Shown here one piece after another: positions 25,353 through 35,475 of a stretch of 64,000 bases of DNA. Made by a program: the position numbers and the translations under genes. Origin of the DNA: Clostridia bacterium. GTDB lineage: Bacteria; Bacillota; Clostridia; Christensenellales; DTU072. The notes beneath the pieces were generated by a model. It was not told where the DNA came from, made no database searches, and saw only the letters and a program-made list of their open reading frames with translations. How positions within the stretch are numbered: the first letter of the stretch is position 1; each line of letters starts with the position of its first letter. The DNA is taken from the NCBI GenBank assembly GCA_017504305.1, contig JAFVRJ010000026.1:116090-180089 (forward strand), in the 5' to 3' direction.

Positions 25353-27164
25353 TTATTTTTTGTTGATATATACGTACATATCGGTTTCGCCCCGATTGTT
25401 GAACGCAAAGTAAGGTATCATCTTGAGTATAGCTTTGTCGCCACCTCTATCGGCAGAGAGGTTAACGTTATATGCGTTATAATCACTGCTCCACTCGATA
25501 AGAGCACTTCCCTCGGACTCGGTGGTTAAAGCGTAGTCGGTTAGCTTGCCGTTATCAACGCCTTCGGCACAATAAACAAATGGGCCGTACTCGACGTAGG
25601 CGGTGCCTTGATTGGTTATAACGCGAGGATCGGCGTCTTTAACCTTTAAAGCCATGCCGTAACTTATATCCACTTCAAAGCTGTCGGAAGCGACGTCTAT
25701 TACTACGTAATCGTTAAGCTCGGAGTAACGCGCGCCAACCTTAACCGAAGTTGCCCACGCGGGTACGCGTACTTTAAGTAACGTTCCGCTCCCGTTGGTA
25801 ACTTTGAGCTTTAGGTTGCCACTCTTTGGGAAATCGGTTGCTAAACTTACGTTTACCGTTTTACCAAGAATATCGACGTCCGCAGAGGACGCGATATATT
25901 GATCGACGTAAATAGCATCTCCTTCCGTTGCGTAAATAAGCCCGCCAACACTTGCAATTTGTCTTGCAATATTGGGAGGACAACAGCTACAACTAAAGTC
26001 CTTTTGCCTTGATGCAACGGGGTAGCGAGCATCGCTATTACGGCGTTTATCAAAGTCTATTTCGAGGGGATTCTCGTAAAAGAATCTATCGCCCGAAACG
26101 CTAATACCCGATAAGAATCCGTTATATAAAACCCTTTCGATAAGGTCGGCATAAGTGGCAAGACGCTCTATCTTTTGCATTCTGCGAGCAAACATAATTA
26201 AGCTTATCGCGGCGCACGACTCGGTGTAGGCAAGGTCGTTGGGCAATACGAAGTCTTTATCAAAAGCTTCCGTTTGTGCCTTTGCACCTATACCTCCCGT
26301 AACGTACATACGGCGTTCGGTGGCGTTTTGATAGATGGCTTTAAGTGCACTATAAAGCTCGTCGTCGTGCTCCTCTAAAGCTACGTCCGCCGCCCCTGAA
26401 TAGAGGTAGCAAGCTCTTACGCTGTGCCCTTCCGCCGTGCGTTGCTCCTTGAGCGGAACAAAGTCTTGGGCGTAGTAGCCGTCACACCAAGGATTGCGTT
26501 GCTCCTTTTTATTTAGCCCTTTATCGCCTTCGTCGGTACCTCTGACGTATATGAAATACTTTGCCATTTCGAGGTACTTTTTATCGCCGGTGTGCCTATA
26601 GAGCTTAACAAGAGCAAGCTCGATTTCCGGATGTCCCGGACAGGTAAAGGCGGTATCTTTATCGATAATAAATCTCTTTTCTACATAGTCACAGTATTTT
26701 TTACATACGTTTAAGAGTTTATCTTTACCTGTTGCGTTGTGATAAGCAATAGCCGCTTCGATAAGGTGTCCAAGACAGTAAAGCTCGTGCTCCGAGCGAT
26801 AGGTAAAAACTTTGTTTTTGCGCGTTACCAAAAAGTGTGCGTTATAGTAACCGTCTTTACGTTGGTTTTTAGCAATATTGTCGATAATCTCGTTATCAAT
26901 AAATGCTTCAAGCTCTACCTTCCTTTCTTTTTGAAGGTGATAGGCACAGGCTTCTATAAACTTCGCGCAGTCACTATCATAGAAGATGTGCGGAGGTTTA
27001 CGCCACACTTTCCACTTGCGATACTTGCATTTTACCGCGTCGAATCTTCCTGTCTTAAGGTAACTTTTCTTTATTGCGGGGATGGTTTTATTGAGGTTGA
27101 CGTTTAGCCTATTTCCCCAAAAACCGCCCTCTATATTGACTTTTGAAAAATCTACGTTTGCCAT
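25353..27164 (-). CDS. GH127 beta-L-arabinofuranosidase
   Basis: 603 aa. Features: the GGFWGNRL N-terminal block, an (alpha/alpha)6 barrel, the acidic LAYTESCAAIS motif, and SCSCCPPNIARQIASVGG (near residue 390), which supplies the catalytic Cys nucleophile and Zn-binding Cys residues known for HypBA1-type enzymes. No signal peptide. Known activity of the family: release of beta-L-arabinofuranose from beta-arabinooligosaccharides such as those on extensins, or from arabinan-related chains. It sits 2 nt after araD in the same transcript. Confidence 0.92.
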   Translation of the reverse strand: MANVDFSKVNIEGGFWGNRLNVNLNKTIPAIKKSYLKTGRFDAVKCKYRKWKVWRKPPHIFYDSDCAKFIEACAYHLQKERKVELEAFIDNEIIDNIAKNQRKDGYYNAHFLVTRKNKVFTYRSEHELYCLGHLIEAAIAYHNATGKDKLLNVCKKYCDYVEKRFIIDKDTAFTCPGHPEIELALVKLYRHTGDKKYLEMAKYFIYVRGTDEGDKGLNKKEQRNPWCDGYYAQDFVPLKEQRTAEGHSVRACYLYSGAADVALEEHDDELYSALKAIYQNATERRMYVTGGIGAKAQTEAFDKDFVLPNDLAYTESCAAISLIMFARRMQKIERLATYADLIERVLYNGFLSGISVSGDRFFYENPLEIDFDKRRNSDARYPVASRQKDFSCSCCPPNIARQIASVGGLIYATEGDAIYVDQYIASSADVDILGKTVNVSLATDFPKSGNLKLKVTNGSGTLLKVRVPAWATSVKVGARYSELNDYVVIDVASDSFEVDISYGMALKVKDADPRVITNQGTAYVEYGPFVYCAEGVDNGKLTDYALTTESEGSALIEWSSDYNAYNVNLSADRGGDKAILKMIPYFAFNNRGETDMYVYINKK

Positions 27165-27166
27165 AA

Positions 27167-27874
27167 TTATTTTTTCTCTTGTCCGTAATAGGCGTTTGCG
27201 CCGTGTTTGCGGAAGTAATGTTTATCTTGAAGATATTGTTGGGCGGGAGTGGCGTGCTTGTTAAAGCGAAGGGTTAACGCAGCCATTTTGGCAACCTCCT
27301 CTAAAACGATGCTTGCTTCCACCGCCTTAAAGCAATCTTTGCCCCAAGTAAAGGGAGCATGGGAACGAATAAGTGCCGCGGGGCAAGCCATAGGATCTAT
27401 GTTGTTTTGGTTAAAATGCTCCACTATTACCAATCCGCTATTTAGTTCGTAGTCCTTTTGTACTTCCTCTACGGTAAGCTCGCGTGTTACGGGGATTGAG
27501 CCATAGAAGGTATCTGCGTGAGTGGTGCCGTAGCAAGGTATCGCTTTGCCCGCTTGAGCCGATGCCGTTGCGTAAGTAGAGTGGGTATGTACGACTCCGC
27601 CCACCTCTTTGAACGCCTTATAGATTGCAAGGTGGCTCATTAAATCGGAACTTGGACGAAGGGAGCCTTCCAATACGTTGCCGTCGAGATCGGTTATGAC
27701 TATATCGTCCGCGGTCATGTCGTCGTAACTGACTCCGCTCGGCTTGATCGCAACCACTCCGCGTTCGCGGTCGATTTCCGAGGCGTTACCCCAAGTGAGT
27801 ATAACAAGGCCTGCTTTAACAAGCTCTTTGTTGGCTTTTAATACCTTTTCTTTTAGTGCTGAATAGTTGCTCAT
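27167..27874 (-). CDS. araD: L-ribulose-5-phosphate 4-epimerase
   Basis: 235 aa, the normal size. Motifs: LTWGNASEIDRERGVVAIKPSGVSYD (phosphate-binding part), SSDLMSHLAIYKAF, the Zn-binding HTHSTYATASAQAG, and the C-terminal SHAPFTWGKD. It interconverts L-ribulose-5-phosphate and D-xylulose-5-phosphate, linking arabinose to the pentose-phosphate pathway. Its start overlaps the aldo-keto reductase gene by 4 nt. Confidence 0.93.
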   Translation of the reverse strand: MSNYSALKEKVLKANKELVKAGLVILTWGNASEIDRERGVVAIKPSGVSYDDMTADDIVITDLDGNVLEGSLRPSSDLMSHLAIYKAFKEVGGVVHTHSTYATASAQAGKAIPCYGTTHADTFYGSIPVTRELTVEEVQKDYELNSGLVIVEHFNQNNIDPMACPAALIRSHAPFTWGKDCFKAVEASIVLEEVAKMAALTLRFNKHATPAQQYLQDKHYFRKHGANAYYGQEKK

Positions 27875-28701
27875 AGTTCTCCTTGATTGCCAAAGCCGTG
27901 ATTGTCGGGATTGCGATAACGGCGTACTCCGTTATGTAACTTGTTAAGGCTCTCCACCTCGTCGTCTGATAGGTTAACGCTTAAAGCGTTAAAGTTTTCC
28001 GCCATACGCGCGATTTTTGTGGATTTAGGAATAACCGCTATCCCCTCTTTTATATCCCACGCAAGTATTATTTGCGACGGTGTTGCGTTGTGTTTTTCGG
28101 CAAGTTCTTTGATAAGCGGAATATTAAGTGCTTCTCCGCGCATTAGCGGTGACCAAGCTTCCACCAATATCCCCTCTTTTTTGCAGTACTCTTGAAGCTC
28201 GAATTGCCTAAACTCCGGATGAAGTTCCACTTGATTGACCATCGGCATGATGCGCGCGAACCTTTTTAACTCCTCGATATGATGCTCTTTGAAGTTGGAT
28301 ACCCCTATCGAACGGAGCTTGCCTTGGAAATATAGGTCCTCCATTGCCGTCCAAACTTCGCGGTTATTATTATGGGGCCAGTGTATAAGAAGCCCGTCGA
28401 GATAATCTACGCCAAGAGCCTCCATCGAAGCATTAATGCGATCAATGGTCTTTTGGTAGGTATTTACGTTGGTCCATAGCTTGGTGGTAATAAAAAGCTC
28501 CGAACGAGGCACGGGGCTTGCCTTGAGGGCAAGACCGATTTCCCCTTCGTTATCGTAAAAAACCGCTGTATCGATACGTCTGTATCCAACGGAAATCGCA
28601 TCTAAAACTGCTTGCTTTGCATCGAATTCGCCGGTAATTTTATAGGTGCCGAACCCGAGCATGTCGTAACTCAAACCGTTTGAAAGTTTTGTGGAAATCA
28701 T
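27871..28701 (-). CDS. Aldo/keto reductase
   Basis: 276 aa, complete. The tetrad is visible: Asp in RRIDTAVFYDNEGEIG with Tyr of FYDNE, Lys in LFITTKLW, His in GLLIHWPHNN. IPKSTKIARMAENF is the NADP-binding segment. It is the first gene of the arabinose operon, preceded by GAGGATTAA and a consensus promoter. Likely activity is NADPH-dependent reduction of sugar or small carbonyls; an arabinose-reductase-like or detoxifying role is inferred from position alone. Confidence 0.88.
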   Translation of the reverse strand: MISTKLSNGLSYDMLGFGTYKITGEFDAKQAVLDAISVGYRRIDTAVFYDNEGEIGLALKASPVPRSELFITTKLWTNVNTYQKTIDRINASMEALGVDYLDGLLIHWPHNNNREVWTAMEDLYFQGKLRSIGVSNFKEHHIEELKRFARIMPMVNQVELHPEFRQFELQEYCKKEGILVEAWSPLMRGEALNIPLIKELAEKHNATPSQIILAWDIKEGIAVIPKSTKIARMAENFNALSVNLSDDEVESLNKLHNGVRRYRNPDNHGFGNQGEL

Positions 28702-28738
28702 TTAATCCTCGCGTGCGCGTTTGAGCGCATATATATTT

Positions 28739-28767
28739 ATTATATATAAATAAGAAAATACTGTCAA
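28739..28767 (-). promoter_or_regulatory. Consensus sigma-A promoter of the arabinose operon
   Basis: On the minus strand -35 TTGACA (28762-28767), 17-nt spacer and -10 TATAAT (28739-28744), both perfect matches. The leader contains an alternating GCGC/ACGCG tract. A promoter this strong is normally held by a repressor; the palindrome at 28775-28802 lies just upstream of the -35. Confidence 0.92.
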
Positions 28768-28774
28768 TATTGAG

Positions 28775-28802
28775 TTTTAACTCCAAAAATTTGGAGTTAA
28801 AA
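28775..28802. promoter_or_regulatory. 28-bp palindrome upstream of the arabinose promoter, candidate operator
   Basis: Half sites TTTTAACTCCAAA (28775-28787) and TTTGGAGTTAAAA (28790-28802) form a perfect palindrome with a 2-nt centre, 7 bp upstream of the -35 box. Such a small centre is a poor RNA loop, so a dimeric regulator site is more likely than a terminator. No regulator gene is nearby. Confidence 0.6.
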
Positions 28803-28804
28803 AA

Positions 28805-28822
28805 AGCCCTCTCACGAGGGCT
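28805..28822 (-). terminator. Terminator of the flavin-reductase gene
   Basis: AGCCCTC/GAGGGCT stem (28805-28811 with 28816-28822, loop tcac) followed on the minus strand by a run of T, 17 nt after the stop at 28839. Confidence 0.88.
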
Positions 28823-28838
28823 CTTTGTTCTTTTACTT

Positions 28839-29771
28839 TTAACGCTTGCCTTTTTCTTGTTTACGCTTATCGTTGATTATTTGCATTTCCTTTTCGGTAA
28901 TAAGGGTGCAGTTGTTTTCTCTTGCCCAATCAACGCAACCTTGTAAAACGAGCTTTAGGAAAACGCGCGGAACTTTTACAAGGGTTTTGCAAGCTTCTTC
29001 CGAAAACTTGATTTTATCGTCCATGCGGTTGGCTGCATACATAACGCCACCAAGGTCCGCTTCTCTTGCTGCAGGAATCTTCTCGGGGATGGGGCGCTTG
29101 AACTTGGTATACCAGAAGTTGGTGCTATCTCTATAGCCGTAGTCAACGGGAACGCGCGGGAACTCGCTTGCCTTTACGCCGTTGATGATGGAGTTATAAT
29201 AACGCTCCTTCATTAAGATTTTATCCACTTTGAGAATAAAGTGACAGCCGAACTTGGAGGTGATGCCGTTAAAGTCTTTGTACGGTGGCTCTACTCCCTC
29301 GAGTTGACCTATACGTGCTTTATCTTCATAACCCTTTTCAAGGCTATCGTCCCAAGTGCACTCGAATACTTGGTAGCTCTCTGCTACTACCTTGGGGCGA
29401 GCTCCATCTTCGGTTGATGCAATACCGTCCTCAAGAGTGAAAAGACACTTTTCCATCTTTTCTTTGCTGGTCTCGCCGGGGAAGCCTAAACGAACGACCT
29501 CTTTAAAATTCTTACGGCTATCTGTTATAAAGTTGATAGCGCACTTACCGGTACGTAAGATGTTTTGCGCGGTATTGGAGGAATTGCGACACTCTAAAAG
29601 CATTGCGTAATAATCCTTGCCGGCAATATAATACGGGAAGCACAAGGAGTATGCGCCAAGCGAGGTCGAACCATCTTCCGCAAGGGTGGATAGCAGTACC
29701 GTGGGCATGGGGTAAAACGCTGAAGTTTGGTAAAAGTTATCTACTATTCTTAAGTCTTTAAAACTGCTCAT
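28839..29771 (-). CDS. Flavin reductase-like FMN-binding protein
   Basis: 310 aa. The split-barrel domain occupies about residues 15-215 (PMPTVLLSTLAEDGSTSLGAYSLCFPYYI ... ECRNSSNTAQNILRTGKCAINFI), matching the flavin-reductase-like/FlaRed fold. The C-terminal ~90 residues (SEEACKTLVKVPRVFLKLVLQGCVDWARENNCTLITEKEM) look like a small helical PCP_red-type tail. It is its own unit, with terminators on both sides and GAGAGGG 8 nt before the ATG. Substrate unknown; NAD(P)H-flavin reduction is the family activity. Confidence 0.8.
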   Translation of the reverse strand: MSSFKDLRIVDNFYQTSAFYPMPTVLLSTLAEDGSTSLGAYSLCFPYYIAGKDYYAMLLECRNSSNTAQNILRTGKCAINFITDSRKNFKEVVRLGFPGETSKEKMEKCLFTLEDGIASTEDGARPKVVAESYQVFECTWDDSLEKGYEDKARIGQLEGVEPPYKDFNGITSKFGCHFILKVDKILMKERYYNSIINGVKASEFPRVPVDYGYRDSTNFWYTKFKRPIPEKIPAAREADLGGVMYAANRMDDKIKFSEEACKTLVKVPRVFLKLVLQGCVDWARENNCTLITEKEMQIINDKRKQEKGKR

Positions 29772-29804
29772 AATATTTTCCCTCTCATATTAGTTTTGTA
29801 CAAA

Positions 29805-29828
29805 ATAGGCTCCCGAAACGGAGCCTAT
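29805..29828 (-). terminator. Terminator of the gyrB-gyrA-kinase operon
   Basis: ATAGGCTCC/GGAGCCTAT stem (29805-29813 with 29820-29828) followed on the minus strand by TTTTG, 6 nt after the stop at 29835. Confidence 0.82.
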
Positions 29829-29834
29829 GGTTGC

Positions 29835-30701
29835 TTATTTACTATTGTTTATAACTTTGCACGGGATAAACCCAAACTCGAACCCAAGGGGCTTGCACCA
29901 TTTTTCGAGATCCGCCAAGGTGGTATTTGATGCTTGCTCTACGGTGAGGTTTTCGTTAAGCATTTCGCCGTCTTGAGCGACCAACTCAACGGGCATTACC
30001 AAGTTGCATTTGTTAAGAGCTTCCTTGACGAGATCGTGGCCGTTTACGATATATAAGCTCTCGTCGCACTTGACAACCTTAACGCCTTCACCGCCGATTT
30101 CAAGCCCTGTTGGGAACAACGACGTCGGTGCGGAAAGCATCTTTTTGGTGCCCTTTTCTTGGAACTCTTTGAGGGCTTCGACAATGATGTTTACCTCTTG
30201 TCTGATGCTTGTCAAAGAGGTATCGAGTACCAAATCGTAGTTGCGATAATCGATCATGTCGACGTGGTATAACCTCTTGTAACGATCGGCTTCAACCTTG
30301 CGACGGTTGATAAGACCGCGCATGGCATCGTCCTTGCAAGTATACTTTTCGGCGGCGTCTACACGGTGCGCAAATACTCTTTCCGCGGCGATTTCGGGGG
30401 ATACCAACAGGTGAATTTTGAAGGTATCCTTTACAAAGTGCCACGCCATGCGAGAGTCGAATACTACGTCTTCGCCACGCTTCATTTCGCCGTACTCTAC
30501 CAACTTGCCGTCGATAATATCATCGTACTTATGGTCCTTGTTGCAAAGCTCGTTGAGTTCAAGCGTGCTTATACCAAGCTCTTTTGCATATTCGCGTTGT
30601 ATTTTGCCGGTGTGGAATACTTCGTATCCGTACTCATCGCGGAGTATACGGCATATTTCCGTTTTACCGCTACCAAGTTGTCCGTTGATCGTTATAAACA
30701 T
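29835..30701 (-). CDS. Cytidylate-kinase-like P-loop protein with ParB-like C-terminal domain
   Basis: 288 aa. Residues 1-190 form a nucleoside-monophosphate-kinase-like domain: P-loop GQLGSGKT (about 7-14), Asp/Arg in VVFDSRMAWHF, and the lid RRKVEADRYKRLYHVDMIDY as in the cytidylate_kin2 family. After a linker, residues about 205-288 contain ESLYIVNGHDLVKEALNKCNLVMPVELV, which resembles the D/NGHhR core of ParB-like domains. GAGGCG precedes the ATG; the gene is 9 nt after gyrA and probably shares its transcript. The reaction is unknown; a metabolite or nucleotide kinase is inferred. Confidence 0.72.
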   Translation of the reverse strand: MFITINGQLGSGKTEICRILRDEYGYEVFHTGKIQREYAKELGISTLELNELCNKDHKYDDIIDGKLVEYGEMKRGEDVVFDSRMAWHFVKDTFKIHLLVSPEIAAERVFAHRVDAAEKYTCKDDAMRGLINRRKVEADRYKRLYHVDMIDYRNYDLVLDTSLTSIRQEVNIIVEALKEFQEKGTKKMLSAPTSLFPTGLEIGGEGVKVVKCDESLYIVNGHDLVKEALNKCNLVMPVELVAQDGEMLNENLTVEQASNTTLADLEKWCKPLGFEFGFIPCKVINNSK

Positions 30702-30710
30702 AGACGCCTC

Positions 30711-33266
30711 TTATGCTTCGGTGTTTGCTTCGGGTTGGGTTGCTACTTCGGCTTCAGCTTGGGCTTCGCCTTCACCTACAAGTTTGGTGTCGTCCAAATC
30801 TTCGTGCGGGATTACCGCTGCGGATACGATCTTGCCTTCGCCCTTAAGTCTCATGACTCTTACGCCCTTGGTTGCACGACCGATCTTGGATATTTCGTCT
30901 ACGCGGATGCGGATCATTATACCGGTATCGGCAATTATAATCATATCGTTATCATCTTCGGGATCAACTATCTTCATGTTGACAACGTTGCCGGTGTTCT
31001 CGTCAAAGTTACCTGCCTTGATACCTTTACCCGCTCTGCCTTGTACGCGGTACTCTTCGATTGAGGTACGCTTGCCAAAGCCCTTTTCGGTAATGGTAAC
31101 GACTTCAACGCCGTCGTGACGGATGATTTCCATATCGACAACAACTTCACCTTCATCAAGAGCTATCGACTTAACACCCATCGAACCACGACCGGTCTTG
31201 CGTACGTCTTTTTCGCTAAAGCGGATACACTTGCCGGAGGTGCATGCCATCAAGATTTCGTTTTCGCCGGTGGTGATATCTGCCGAAAGCATCTCGTCAC
31301 CATCGGTTAAGGTGATAGCTATCTTACCGTTTACACGGATCTTTTCGAACTCGTTAAGGGCGGTCTTTTTGATAAGTCCTTGCTTGGTTGCCATTACAAG
31401 ATAGCCTTCCGAGTAGTCCTTTACCGAGAGGTATGCGGTAATCTTCTCGTCCGCGGAAAGCGGTAAAAGGTTAACCATAGCGCGTCCTTTGGTAGCCCTT
31501 GCGGCCTCGGGGACTTCATAAGCCTTTAAGCAATATACTCTACCGATGTTACTGAAGAACAATAAATCGTCGTGGCTGTGACATACGAACATCTTGGTAA
31601 CGAAGTCTTCATCCTTTGCCTTGTGAGCGGTTATACCTACGCCACCGCGGTTTTGAGCTTTGTACTCCTTAACGCCAAGACGCTTGATGTAGCCTTGGTG
31701 GGTGGTGGTGATAACAACGTCCTCTTTGGGGATAAGATCGCCAACGTTAATTTCGCCAAGATCGTAGCTTAATTCGCTTCTTCTTGCTTCGCCGTATTTT
31801 TCCTTAATCTCGTTAAGCTCGGTCTTGATGATTTCTCTAACTCTTTCGGGACGAGCGAGGATGTCGTTGTAGTCTGCGATAGCGTTTTCGATTTCTTGGA
31901 GTTCGTCTCTGATCTTCTCAACTTCCAACGCGTTAAGACGAGCAAGTTTCATATCGAGGATGGCGTTAGCTTGCTTTTCGGAAAGGAGGAAGCTTTCCAT
32001 TAAACGCGCACGTGCTTCGGGGGTGTCTTTAGAGGTGCGGATGATGGAGATAACTTCGTCGATGTTAGCAAGTGCTATAACCAAACCTTGTAACAAGTGA
32101 GCGCGCTCGTTAGCCTTGTTCAAGAGGTATTGGGTACGTCTTACGATAACCTCGTTTTGGTGTTTTACGTAAGCCTCGAGGATTTCCTTGAGGTTCATAA
32201 TCTTCGGGGTGCCGTCATCGAGAGCAAGGAAGGTGATACCTGTGGAAACTTGGAGGTTGGTTTGCTTGAATAAGGAGTTAAGTACTACTTGGGGAGAGGC
32301 ATCTCTCTTGAGTACGATAACGATACGCATACCGAAACGGTCGGACTCGTCGCGAACGTCTGCGATACCTTCGAGTTTTTTATCCTTAACTTGGTCGGCG
32401 ATGGACTTAATAAGTACCGATTTATTAACTTGGTAGGGAATTTCGGTTACGATAATGCAGTTTTTGCCGTTGATTTCTTCGATGTCGCAACGGGAGCGCA
32501 TAACAACGCCACCCTTACCGGTGCGATAGGCTTGTTTAACGGCTGCTCTGCCGAGGATAAGACCGCCGGTAGGATAATCGGGCGCGGGGATGTGCTCGAT
32601 AAGCTCGTCGACGGTAATATCGGGGTTGTCGAGGAGAGCTACGGTACCATCGATAACTTCACCGAGGTTGTGGGGAGGTATAGAGGTTGCCATACCTACT
32701 GCAATACCTTCAGCACCGTTAACGAGTAGGTTCGGAAACCTTGCCGGTAAAACGGTAGGTTGCATCAAGGTATCGTCGAAGTTGGGTACGAAGTCTACGG
32801 TATCCTTTTCGAGGTCGCGGAGGAGTTCCCCTGCTATCTTAGAAAGTCTTGCTTCGGTGTAACGTTGAGCAGCAGCGGGGTGACCGTCTACCGAACCGAA
32901 GTTACCGTGTCCGTCAACGAGGGGGCAACGGATGGAGAAGTCTTGTGCAAGTCTTACAAGAGCATCGTATACCGAGCTGTCGCCGTGAGGGTGATACTTA
33001 CCTAAAACTTCACCAACGATACGAGCGCACTTCTTGTGGGGCTTGTCGTAGGTGTTGCCAAGGTCGTTCATGGCGAACAAAATTCTGCGGTGAACGGGCT
33101 TAAGACCGTCACGTACGTCCGGTATCGCACGGCTTACGTTAACAGCCATTGCGTATGCGATAAAGGACTTGCTCATTTCCTCCATAATAGGAGTGGGAAC
33201 TATCTTTGTTTTGGATAAAATCTCTTTAATTTTACCTAAATCTAATCTGGATTTACTGCTTGCCAT
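30711..33266 (-). CDS. gyrA: DNA gyrase subunit A
   Basis: 851 aa. The breakage-reunion domain has the catalytic Tyr in RYTEARLSKIAG, the QRDR region GKYHPHGDSSVYDALVRLAQDFSIRCPLVDGHGNFGS, and a beta-pinwheel C-terminal domain with the GyrA box written QNRGGVG. The acidic tail (EAQAEAEVATQPEANTEA) is normal for Firmicutes. With GyrB it introduces negative supercoils. The ATG begins 1 nt after the gyrB stop. Confidence 0.97.
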   Translation of the reverse strand: MASSKSRLDLGKIKEILSKTKIVPTPIMEEMSKSFIAYAMAVNVSRAIPDVRDGLKPVHRRILFAMNDLGNTYDKPHKKCARIVGEVLGKYHPHGDSSVYDALVRLAQDFSIRCPLVDGHGNFGSVDGHPAAAQRYTEARLSKIAGELLRDLEKDTVDFVPNFDDTLMQPTVLPARFPNLLVNGAEGIAVGMATSIPPHNLGEVIDGTVALLDNPDITVDELIEHIPAPDYPTGGLILGRAAVKQAYRTGKGGVVMRSRCDIEEINGKNCIIVTEIPYQVNKSVLIKSIADQVKDKKLEGIADVRDESDRFGMRIVIVLKRDASPQVVLNSLFKQTNLQVSTGITFLALDDGTPKIMNLKEILEAYVKHQNEVIVRRTQYLLNKANERAHLLQGLVIALANIDEVISIIRTSKDTPEARARLMESFLLSEKQANAILDMKLARLNALEVEKIRDELQEIENAIADYNDILARPERVREIIKTELNEIKEKYGEARRSELSYDLGEINVGDLIPKEDVVITTTHQGYIKRLGVKEYKAQNRGGVGITAHKAKDEDFVTKMFVCHSHDDLLFFSNIGRVYCLKAYEVPEAARATKGRAMVNLLPLSADEKITAYLSVKDYSEGYLVMATKQGLIKKTALNEFEKIRVNGKIAITLTDGDEMLSADITTGENEILMACTSGKCIRFSEKDVRKTGRGSMGVKSIALDEGEVVVDMEIIRHDGVEVVTITEKGFGKRTSIEEYRVQGRAGKGIKAGNFDENTGNVVNMKIVDPEDDNDMIIIADTGIMIRIRVDEISKIGRATKGVRVMRLKGEGKIVSAAVIPHEDLDDTKLVGEGEAQAEAEVATQPEANTEA

Positions 33267-33267
33267 A

Positions 33268-35241
<1,974 letters not shown>

Positions 35242-35413
35242 TTAGTAATTTGTATATATAAATTTACACGCGCGACCACGCGAAGGCGCATATGCGTGCG
35301 TGTATTGCGCGCAAGCGAGCGCGAAAATCATAATTTATTTGAGAGTTTTTCCAGAGCTGTTTGAGGTAAAATCGATTAAATTTTGAGCATTTTAGCGCGA
35401 AAACAAATAAAAA

Positions 35414-35429
35414 CACGCCGTTAGGCGTG
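35414..35429 (-). terminator. Terminator of the acyltransferase gene
   Basis: CACGCC/GGCGTG stem (35414-35419 with 35424-35429) followed on the minus strand by TTTTTATTT. Confidence 0.8.
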
Positions 35430-35475
35430 CTTTTAGAGCGTTGTTTAGTTGGGGTTTTGGTCGGATTTTATTAGA

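Noticed and set aside
25330..25408. Longer N-termini for araA, gltX, dut, GH27 and hydrolase B
   Set aside because: The extra residues overlap the upstream genes or promoter, lack ribosome sites and do not match family N-termini; internal ATGs with good ribosome sites were used instead.
28775..28802. The 28-bp palindrome as a terminator
   Set aside because: The central loop would be only 2 nt, and a proper terminator with T-run lies next to it at 28805-28822.
30366..31119. Long plus-strand frames of 232-233 aa opposite gyrA and the kinase gene
   Set aside because: They lie antisense to well-recognised genes, lack ribosome sites and show no domain; codon bias of the sense gene keeps the opposite frames open.
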